Source: Streptomyces blattellae (GTDB lineage Bacteria; Actinomycetota; Actinomycetes; Streptomycetales; Streptomycetaceae). From it: a stretch of DNA of 64,000 nucleotides. Each line of letters starts with the position of its first letter. Positions within the stretch are counted from its first letter, which is position 1. The position numbers and the translations under genes are program-made. Positions 16,903 through 23,425 of the stretch are shown here, one piece after another. The notes beneath the pieces were generated by a model. That model had not been told where the DNA came from. It did no database searches and saw nothing but the letters and a program-made list of their open reading frames with translations. The stretch spans positions 1-64,000 of the forward strand of contig NZ_WJBG01000227.1 of the NCBI RefSeq assembly GCF_009709555.1, in the 5' to 3' direction.

Positions 16903-16976
16903 GGGCCTGTGGCGCAGTCCGGTAGCGCACCTCGTTCGCATCGAGGGGGCCAGGGGTTCAAATCCCCTCAGGTCCA
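16903..16976 (+). tRNA. tRNA-Ala (anticodon CGC)
   Basis: A full cloverleaf can be drawn. The acceptor stem is GGGCCTG/CAGGTCC (one G-U) and the D arm is GCGC...GCGC. The anticodon stem is CCTCG/CGAGG with loop TTCGCAT (anticodon 16937-16939). The T arm is GGGG-TTCAAAT-CCCC. The 3' CCA is not encoded. Just downstream the sequence turns into transposon and gene fragments, so its 3' side could be an integration edge. Confidence 0.95.
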
Positions 16977-17150
16977 CGCACGACTGTTCTTGAGTTCGCT
17001 CAAGGTCGGTTGACGAGATCCCGGCGATCATGATGATCGTGCGGGATCTTCGTCGTTTCCGGAGTCTGTTCGAGGGTGTTCGGCGTGGTGGATGGCGGCG
17101 AGTATGGAGCGTGGCTGTGTCATTGCCCCGCTTTTCCGCGTCGCGCGCAT

Positions 17151-17184
17151 CACAGCCAGCCCCGGGGCGCCGGGGCTGGCTGTG
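17151..17184. terminator. Strong hairpin at the end of the transposase-like gene
   Basis: CACAGCCAGCCCC is followed by an 8-base loop and GGGGCTGGCTGTG, a perfect 13-bp stem. It lies just past the stop of the minus-strand transposase-like gene and downstream of the tRNA, so it could end transcription from both sides. A second imperfect inverted repeat (GATCCCG...CGGGATC) is at 17022-17053. Confidence 0.75.
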
Positions 17185-17205
17185 GTCGTGTTCGCTTCTT
17201 GCGGT

Positions 17206-18355
17206 TCAGCGGTCTGTGGTGGGTGGCGGCGGCCGCCCGGCCTGTGCGGGTGGTTCCGTCTCACGCGGTGCCGGCGGCTGGGGATCGGTGTTGTCGAAGA
17301 CGGTGTCGGTGAGTCGGGTGCCGGTGCGCTGATAAAGCCAGGTCTCGAGGATGTCGAGGTTCCCGGCGGTGACCAGGATGGCGACGAGGAGCGTCTGGGC
17401 TGCCTGGCCCGGTGCCGGGCGGTGCTTCGGGTTGCCGATGTCGATTTCCTCGCCCTTGAGACGCCCGTGGATCCCCTCGTTGTGCGAACGGATGGGCTTG
17501 TAGGCGGCGGTCCAGTCGTCGGACAGGTAGTGGCTGTCCTGCCGGAACTTGGCGGTCTTGAGGTCGCCGGAGGCGTCGGCGGGGACGGTGATGTCGGACT
17601 TGCTGCAGACGCGGGGCAGTTCGTCCGCTGGCGGTGGGTTGAGCCATTCGTCCTGGGGGAGTTGGACGGTGGGCCGGGCGGCGGGGTGGGCGGCGCGTTG
17701 GCGGCTGTCGCTGAAGTCGACCACTGCAGAGGGCGGGCCCGGGGTACGGGCTGTGCGGGGGCGGAGCCGGTCGCGGCGCGCGCAGTTCACCGACGGCGAC
17801 GGCCCGGCGGCCGGGCACTGGAGGCGGATGGCGCCTCGCGCGTCGGGCCCTTGCTTGGTCTTGAGGTAGTGCGGCTCGCGGGCGGTGACGTGTTCGGTGA
17901 GCTGCTGGTTGTCGTGGATTTCGCGTACGGCTTTGTCGTCCAGTCCGCGGGTGGCCTGCACCAGTGCGGCGGGCATGTGGGGGCAGGCGGGGGAGCCGTC
18001 GACGAGCAGGGCGCCCTGCCGGCTGCCCTGCTGACCGCGGTCGTTGACCTTGTAGTCGAGGGCGAGGCGGTAGCCGTGGCGGCGGACGGGGATCTGGAAG
18101 TTCTCGGGAGAGCACCCGGTGTAGGCGCGGTCGGCCGCGCAGGTGCCTGCCGGCACTCCGAGTGCGGACAGTTCTTCCAGGGCGAGGACCGCGTTGCGGC
18201 CGGTGCGGACGGTGGGGGTGTCCAGGACCAGGCCGACGCACATCTGCGGGTAGGCGGTCGGTTTGCCCGCGCTTTCGCCGGGGCGGCGGCGGTGGGCCGC
18301 GACGACGAAGGTGGCGCTGTAGCCGAAAGGTGCCTTCCCCGGAGCCGCCGCTGTA
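17206..18355 (-). pseudogene. DDE transposase-like protein, 5'-truncated
   Basis: An open minus-strand frame extends from about 18355 to the stop at 17206 (~380 codons). It contains LVLDTPTVRTGRNAVLALEEL, CAADRAYTGCSPENFQIPVRRHGY, ALDYKV, RLQCPAAGPSPSVNC, a long Arg/Pro-rich middle and VCSKSDITVP. It then has HYLSDDWTAAYKPIRSHNEGIHGRLKGE and AAQTLLVAILVTAGNLDILETWLYQ. This is a family of large actinobacterial DDE-type transposase-like proteins. The expected N-terminal ~150 residues are absent: the frame runs without a sensible start into a junction with a methyltransferase fragment. I treat it as a remnant; an internal ATG at 18243 could still be annotated as a 345-residue gene. Confidence 0.65.
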
Positions 18356-18383
18356 AGTAGCGGTTCCTCTCGCGCAGCGAGGA

Positions 18384-18941
18384 GTGCCTGTCACAGGCAT
18401 CGAACTGTCTCGGCCGATGGTAGAGCAGCTGCGTTCCAAGGCTGATGAAGCAACCATTCCCGTGATCATCGGCGACATGGCGACTACGGTCGCCCCCGGA
18501 AAGTTCACCCTGGTCTACCTCGTCTACAACACGCTCTCCAACCTGCTCACCCAGGCCGAGCAGGTTGAATGCTTCCGTAACGCTGCCCGTCACCTCACGC
18601 CCGGTGGGCGGTTCGCGATCGAGCTCGGGGTACCCGATCTGCGCAGGCTCCCGCCGGGCCAGACGGCCGCGGTGTGGCGGTCCGACCCCGGCTACGTCAA
18701 TTTGGGCACCTACGATGTTCTGCGTCAGCAGGTCGTATCCCACCATTTCTCGTTCGACAAGCCCGGGCAGGCTCGGCTGTTCCGCAGTTCCCACCGCTAC
18801 ATCTGGCCGGCCGAACTCGATCTGATGGCCCAACTGGCCGGATTCGAGCTGGAAAGCAGGCATGCGGACTGGTCTGGTGGCGAATTCACCGCCGAGTCGA
18901 GTTCCCACGTCTCCGTCTACCGGCTCCCACCCATACAGTAG
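18384..18941 (+). pseudogene. Class I SAM-dependent methyltransferase, N-terminus missing
   Basis: The frame starts at GTG 18384 in the middle of the Rossmann core (VPVTGIELSRPMVEQLR). It continues with the GDMAT acidic position, a hydrophobic strand FTLVYLVYNTLSNLLTQ, FRNAARHLTPGGRFAIELGVP, and a C-terminal RYIWPAELDLMAQLAGFELESRHADW. That is normal for a class I methyltransferase from the end of motif I onward. The glycine-rich motif I (GxGTG) and preceding helices are lost at the junction with the transposase-like fragment. Without motif I it should not bind SAM. Probably dead, though still open for 185 codons. Confidence 0.75.
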
Positions 18942-18988
18942 TTTCCGGGGCAGGCGCCCCGCTTCTGCCTCTGAGGAACGTGCGTCGG

Positions 18989-19287
18989 TCAAGCGGCAGC
19001 CGCCAACGCCACCGGCGCGACCGGTGTCCGAGTCGATCGCCGTGCCGGTTTGCGGGTGAGGCGGCGGGTCATCAGCGTGATGGACGCCCACGTGATGAGC
19101 GACTCGCTGACCTGCGGCAGTCTCTCGTGGTCCCGGCAGTGCCGACGGGCCCGCATGATCGACGATAGCGACCTCTCGACCACCCAGCGACGGGGCAGGA
19201 CCACGAAGCCCTGGGCGTCCAGAGGGCGTCGGACTGTCTTGATCTTGATGTCGAGGCGCTGCTTGGCCCAGTCGACCAACGTCCCCC
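18989..19287 (-). pseudogene. IS5-family transposase, C-terminal fragment
   Basis: About 95 codons on the minus strand encode LVDWAKQRLDIKIKTVRRP, then GFVVLPRRWVVERSLSSI with the DDE Glu (E in VVERS), and LPQVSESLITWASITLMTRRL. This is the C-terminus of an IS5/ISL-type transposase. The N-terminal two-thirds, including the two catalytic Asp, are missing. Upstream it abuts an unrelated reading frame. Confidence 0.75.
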
Positions 19288-19430
19288 TCAGCGCCGGTCT
19301 GTGGCCCGCGGGTGCCCCGTACCGGCGAAGGTGATCCAGCAGGTCTCCCGGGCGGTGTCCAGGAGGTACCAGATGCGGCCGCCGCCGGTCGCCTCGATCT
19401 GCCACTCATTCGTGCCCGCGAAGTCCCTCT
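19288..19430 (-). pseudogene. Short C-terminal fragment, possibly of a RelE/ParE-like toxin
   Basis: In the minus strand an open frame ends at 19288 with NEWQIEATGGGRIWYLLDTA and CWITFAGTGHPRATD. This pattern (RIWYxxD...WxTxAGTGHPKATE) resembles the tail of small RelE/ParE-type toxins. The evidence is only ~45 residues and the assignment is tentative. It lies between the IS5 tail and the next fragment, with no antitoxin partner. Confidence 0.35.
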
Positions 19431-19843
19431 GTCCTCGCCTTCTGGTCGCCGCCGAACGGGACGCACTCGACCGAGTCCGACCGGTTCTGGAAACGCTGGG
19501 CACCGTCCGGCGCGCGGACGACGCCTCCACCGCCGCCGCGCTCAAGCTGATCGCCAACAGCAGCCTCGCCGGAGCCGTCCTCGCGCTGCGGGACTCGCTG
19601 AGGCAAGCCGACGCTCTTGGCCTGCCCCGTACCCAGGCGCTGGACGTCCTCGAACTCGGCCGGCTCGGCGGGCTCGTGGTCCGCAAGCGACGCTTCCTCC
19701 TCGGTGAGCCAACCGCTGCCACCGCCGCGACCGCGACCATGACGCTCTCGCACGGCGCAGACACGTTCACGGACATCTTCCTGTTGGTCCGCGCCGGCGA
19801 CAGGTGGCGCATCGCCAACAAGGTTTACCACCGGCACCCCTGA
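19431..19843 (+). pseudogene. In-frame chimera: 3-hydroxyisobutyrate dehydrogenase piece fused to NTF2-like tail
   Basis: The plus frame carries LLVAAERDALDRVRPVLETLG and TAAALKLIANSSLAGAVLALRDSLRQADALGLP, then LDVLELGRLGGLVVRKRRFL. This is the start of the C-terminal helical domain of beta-hydroxyacid (3-HIBADH/6PGDH-like) dehydrogenases, including the catalytic Lys context. At about 19695 it switches without a stop to ATATMTLSHGADTFTDIFLLVRAGDRWRIANKVYHRHP, the end of an NTF2/SnoaL-like (lumazine-binding) protein. Both parents are truncated on both or one side. The fusion is open for over 130 codons but has no obvious start, so it is more likely debris than a gene. Confidence 0.65.
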
Positions 19844-19866
19844 GAGAGCGGGAACCGATACGGGCA

Positions 19867-19980
19867 CTTCGACAGCGCCCGCACCCGTGCCCGCCTGACC
19901 ACCCCTGTCCCCCGCGGGGTCGGGCCGATGCCATTGCCGTCCTGCCGGCACGGACCGTCGACGCTGCCGCGAGACAACTG
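19867..19980 (+). repeat. Degenerate duplicate of the folD 3' end
   Basis: About 114 bp match 23073-23182 of the intact folD gene in the same orientation (identical words such as CGGGGTCGGGCCGATG and CCGTCGACGCTGCCGCGAG). There are a handful of substitutions and a one-base deletion after CCGATG that breaks the frame. It corresponds to the folD C-terminus from about DTARTRARL to AARQQ. A partial duplication, or a second folD mostly deleted, are both possible. Confidence 0.88.
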
Positions 19981-20247
19981 CGCCGGCCCGCGCTGGACGT
20001 CTCGGGCTTCAGACGCCCAGCGCGGCACGGACCGCCTTGGCTCTCCCCTCGGTGAGAATGCCCTGCTGCTCACCCCGGCGCCACCAGGGGCGGGGCAGCC
20101 GCGATCCGCGTCGGCTCGCGCGATGAGGCTGTCGGCGTCGAGCGCCAGGTGCAGCCCGTTCTGTTCCGTCGATCCGGGCGGCCCTGCGCGACGGGCCACG
20201 CACTCAGTGGACTTGACGCAGGTGACAGCGCTCGCACGGTGAACCGC
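19981..20247. other. Stretch without a recognisable gene
   Basis: No convincing coding sequence is seen. A minus-strand frame ending at 20009 closes with EQQGILTEGRAKAVRAALGV, which could be the tail of another lost gene, but I cannot name it. The stretch separates the duplicated folD fragment from the amidohydrolase gene. Confidence 0.4.
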
Positions 20248-21423
20248 TCACCGCTTGATACCGGCGATCAGCCCTTCCCAGTTGCCGGACGCGAACTTTG
20301 CCTGGTCCGCCGGGCTCAGGCCGGTGTCCCTGACGAACTCCGGCATCCCGCCTTCCGGCGGGGCTTGGAAGGGGTAGTCGGAGGCGAATATGATCCGGTC
20401 GGCTCCGACCATCTCGACCGTCCAGCGCAGATAGCGTTCGCTGTACATGCCGGACGGAGTGAAGTACATGTTCTCCCGGAAGTAGTCGATCACTGGACGC
20501 TTGAGGGGCGCGTTCACGAGGCGGGCGCCTTCCTCGATCCGCTCCAGGTAGAACAGCACGACCTCGCCCCAGTGGCCGCTGATCACCTGGAGGTTGGGGA
20601 AGCGGTCGAACACACCGTTGAAGATCAGGCGCAGCAACTGTACGCCGGTGTCGTAGTGCCAGCCGATCCCGAAGAGGGACAGTGCTGTGCTGACCGCCGG
20701 GCTGTCCACCTGGTAGTAGGTGTCGCGGACGGCGAGCGGCGGCGTCTGCGGGTGCAGGTACAGCGGGACGTTCAGCGCCTCCGCCGCTTCGAAGACCGGC
20801 CACATGTCCGTGTGGTCGAGGGTGTGCTCGCGGGTGCGGCCGAGCAGCATCGCACCGTTGAAGCCCAGTTCCCGCACCGCTCGCTCCAGTTCGGCGGCCG
20901 CCTTTTCCGGCGCGGACGTCGCCAGCGCGGCGAAAGCCTGCAGCCGGTCGGGATGGGCACGCACCAGTTCGGCGAGCCGGTCGTTGCCGATGCGCTGCAG
21001 GGCCACCGCGTCGGCCTGGTCCAGGATCTGCAGGCCGGGAGGCGGCAGGGAGAGCACCTGGGTATCGATTCCGGTCGCGTCCATGGCCGTGATGCGCGCA
21101 TCCCCCGCATCGGCCAGAGGGCCGGCGAACTGAGGCATCGCCGACACCTGCAACGCGGGATCTTCGCTCCAGGGGGCGCCGAGCTTGCTCCACGCATCCA
21201 GGAGTTCGGGGATGGTGCAGTGCTCTTCGATGCCTGTGATTCGCGTTCGGCTCTTCGTCATCCCGTCGCGTACGGCAGCGGGTGAGGCGGATGCCTCCTT
21301 GGCCTCGGCTGCGTCACGGGCCGTGAGCGGGACCGCACCGCCGACCGCTGTGGCGCCGGTCACCTTCAGCACATTTCGTCTGCTGAACCGGCGGCGTGCA
21401 GGTAAGCGCTCTTCTCTGGTCAT
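20248..21423 (-). CDS. Amidohydrolase family protein with Tat signal
   Basis: From ATG 21423 (AAAGGA site seven bases upstream) the 391-residue protein starts with a twin-arginine signal: RRRFSRRNVLKVTGATAVGGAVPL. The body is an amidohydrolase_2 TIM barrel with an IEEHCTIPELL N-terminal metal-site variant and HLDHTDMW-like region DHTDMWPVFEAAEALNVPLYLHPQTPP. It continues with LQVISGHWGEVVLFYLERI and FASDYPFQAPP (the conserved catalytic Asp). Relatives include ACMSD and gamma-resorcylate-type decarboxylases and hydrolases. Export is unusual for that group but the Tat motif is clear. The substrate is unknown. It is intact amid gene fragments, so it may have arrived recently or be under selection. 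Confidence 0.87.
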   Translation of the reverse strand: MTREERLPARRRFSRRNVLKVTGATAVGGAVPLTARDAAEAKEASASPAAVRDGMTKSRTRITGIEEHCTIPELLDAWSKLGAPWSEDPALQVSAMPQFAGPLADAGDARITAMDATGIDTQVLSLPPPGLQILDQADAVALQRIGNDRLAELVRAHPDRLQAFAALATSAPEKAAAELERAVRELGFNGAMLLGRTREHTLDHTDMWPVFEAAEALNVPLYLHPQTPPLAVRDTYYQVDSPAVSTALSLFGIGWHYDTGVQLLRLIFNGVFDRFPNLQVISGHWGEVVLFYLERIEEGARLVNAPLKRPVIDYFRENMYFTPSGMYSERYLRWTVEMVGADRIIFASDYPFQAPPEGGMPEFVRDTGLSPADQAKFASGNWEGLIAGIKR

Positions 21424-21584
21424 GAGAAGTCCTTTCAGTCGTCGGCGAAGCGAGGCCGACAACATCCATGAGGTGGGTACATATGACGACAAACTGGAGA
21501 TCGACGACAGCGGTCGACCGGCCCGACCGGTACAGCCCACTCGGTCAGGTCTCAGCAGGTCTCAGCAGGTCTCAGAGGGTCGAA

Positions 21585-21844
21585 TCAAAATGCGCCGGCC
21601 CCGTCCAGGAGGGCTGGCCACTGACGCTCCGTGGCCTCGTCTCCGGCATCGAGCGTCAATCGGTGAGCACGGCTGCGGTGGATGCATGCGTCACCGCGGC
21701 CTGGCAGGTACATGAGTCTCTCAGCAAGGCAACCCAGGGTCTCCGGGGTGCGTAGGAAGGCCGTGGCCGAGTCAACGGATCGCAGGGTCAGGCCGACGAC
21801 ATGGTGTCCGGTGGAGCGGTCACGCCCAGGATGAGCAGCTTCAT
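21585..21844 (-). pseudogene. Frameshifted NAD(P)-binding (NmrA-like) gene remnant
   Basis: The minus strand starts ATG at 21844: MKLLILGVTA, then stops after 18 codons. One frame over, the reading continues TGHHVVGLTLRSVDSATAFLRTPETLG, then LAERLMYLPG, to a stop at 21585. Joined, this matches the N-terminal Rossmann motif of NmrA/SDR-type NAD(P)H-binding proteins (GxTGxTGxxVV followed by ALVRxPxKLG). A single-base deletion near 21813 explains the break. The rest of the ~210-residue protein is gone. The TetR-type palindromes upstream are probably its old operators. Confidence 0.6.
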
Positions 21845-21937
21845 GGCGGCGGAATCTTCCGTGTGGGGTGGGGGGAAGACTCGGAGAACGCTGGTCCTGG
21901 TCGGCTACCGCATTCGCCCGCGACGACGAAGTGAATC

Positions 21938-21979
21938 GGACAACTGTCCAACACGAGAAAATTTAGCGGACAGTCGTCC
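21938..21979. promoter_or_regulatory. Paired palindromes, probable repressor operators
   Basis: GGACAACTGTCC (21938-21949) and GGACAGTCGTCC (21968-21979) share GGACA/GTCC half-sites and are spaced 30 bp centre to centre, flanking an AT-rich GAAAATTTA. This is the layout of a TetR-type operator upstream of the decayed NAD(P)-binding gene. No regulator gene is left beside it. The rest of 21850-22227 shows no gene apart from a short uninterpretable frame. Confidence 0.5.
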
Positions 21980-22227
21980 CGCTATCAAGCCGACTCACAC
22001 CTGCAACTTCCGGTCGGCCTCGTACCCGCACCGCACTCGGGCAGGCGGGTCACCCGGGCGCCGGGCGGGCTCCATGACCCAGTAACTACACGGGATTCTC
22101 AGAGAGTTGTCACAGCCGCGCTCGCTGGCCGGACGGTCGTTCACTGCGCTTTCTCGGGTAACCGACCGCTGTCCGCTCAGCCCCGCCAGAAGCGGACAAC
22201 GGCCAGGCGGGTTAGGCGTCCACTACA

Positions 22228-22304
22228 GTGCGGGTGACTGGCGCTGAGGTGGAGCACCACCGGGGAGCGGCCTGACGAATCGGTCGATGCCGTGCGCCTG
22301 GGCG
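22228..22304 (+). ncRNA. ZTP (pfl) riboswitch upstream of folD
   Basis: The leader contains GGGTGACTGGCG, then the small stem AGGTGGAGCACCACC followed by GGGGAGCGG. After a variable linker comes CCGTGCGCCTGGGC. These are the conserved blocks of the pfl motif (GNGACUGGCG, stem, GGGAGCG, CCGCCUGGGC), which senses ZTP/ZMP, the alarmone of 10-formyl-THF shortage. Immediately downstream, CGCCTGGGAGGCG can fold over the GGGAGG ribosome-binding site of folD, suggesting translational control. folD is a typical target of this class. Confidence 0.82.
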
Positions 22305-22332
22305 AGTGGTCAACGACGCCTGGGAGGCGACC

Positions 22333-23199
22333 ATGTCCCCGACACAGACGGCCGAGCTCATGAACGGCACCGCACTCGCCCGGCGCGTCATCGAAGAGGC
22401 CGCCGCCCGTGCGGCGCAGATCTCGCGGCGCACCACCGTGGCGCCGTGCCTGGCGACGGTGCTCGTGGGCGAGGACCCGGCGTCCGTGACATACGTCCGC
22501 ATGAAACGGGCCCGCTGCGCGAAGGCCGGCATCACCTCCCGCCATGTCCCTCTGCCCGCCACCACCACGACCGCCGAACTGGTCGACACACTCGCCGCCC
22601 TGTCCCAGGACCCCGGCGTGCACGGCATCCTGCTGCAGCACCCCGCCGGTGAGCACATCGACGAGCGCGCGGCCTTCGAGGCCATCGCACCGGAAAAGGA
22701 CGTCGACGGCGTCACGATGCACTCCTTCGGCGCGATGAGCTTCGGGCTGCCCGGCTTCGTATCGTGCACGCCCGGCGGAATCATGCGGCTGCTGGACGAG
22801 TACGACGTCGACCTCACGGGCCAACACGCCGTCGTGATCGGCCGCAGCGCGATCCTCGGCAAACCGGTCGGGATGCTCCTGCTCGCCAAGGACGCCACGG
22901 TGACGTACTGCCACTCCCGCACCGCGGACCTGTCCGCGGTCGTCCGGGAGGCGGACATCGTGATCGCGGCCGTAGGGCGGCCCCGGCTGATCCGTGGAGA
23001 AGACATCAAACCCGGCGCGGTGGTGATCGACGCCGGATACAACCCAGGCAACATCGGCGACGTGGACTTCGACACCGCCCGCACCCGCGCCCGCCTGATC
23101 ACCCCTGTCCCCGGCGGGGTCGGGCCGATGGCCATCGCCGTCCTGCTGGCACAGACCGTCGACGCTGCCGCGAGACAACAGGGAGTCCCGGGACGCTGA
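22333..23199 (+). CDS. folD: Bifunctional methylene-THF dehydrogenase / methenyl-THF cyclohydrolase
   Basis: FolD interconverts 5,10-methylene-, methenyl- and 10-formyl-THF, supplying formyl groups for purines. From ATG 22333 (GGGAGG site) it is 288 residues. Motifs: PCLATVLVGEDPASVTYVRMKRARC with the catalytic Tyr and the RxK position; GVHGILLQHP; PEKDVDGVT; GRSAILGKPVGMLLL (NADP loop); and PVPGGVGPMAIAVLL near the C-terminus. A GTG nine codons upstream is within the riboswitch tail and less likely. A degenerate copy of its last ~35 codons lies 3.2 kb upstream. A ZTP riboswitch in the leader couples expression to formyl-folate shortage. The genome may carry another folD copy (inference). Confidence 0.95.
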   Translation: MSPTQTAELMNGTALARRVIEEAAARAAQISRRTTVAPCLATVLVGEDPASVTYVRMKRARCAKAGITSRHVPLPATTTTAELVDTLAALSQDPGVHGILLQHPAGEHIDERAAFEAIAPEKDVDGVTMHSFGAMSFGLPGFVSCTPGGIMRLLDEYDVDLTGQHAVVIGRSAILGKPVGMLLLAKDATVTYCHSRTADLSAVVREADIVIAAVGRPRLIRGEDIKPGAVVIDAGYNPGNIGDVDFDTARTRARLITPVPGGVGPMAIAVLLAQTVDAAARQQGVPGR

Positions 23200-23425
23200 C
23201 GCCATCCTCGGCAGCGGACGGGACAGGGCGATCACCGGATCAGTGGGGAACGATCAACAGCCGACCGGGGGGAAATCCTCAAGAGGCCGGATCACGTATC
23301 GGTGTATCGCCCGCGGTGAACGCCCAAGGGGCCGAGCAGGGTGGCGTGAATCGGCTGGCCTGGTCCGCCGCCCACTCCGCTGTCAGCGCTGGGTTTGGGA
23401 TGGTGTCGCCGTTTCTGATGGTGCG

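Noticed and set aside
23200..23425. Possible gene or IS piece downstream of folD
   Set aside because: Only short frames without motifs were found; no terminal repeats were seen.
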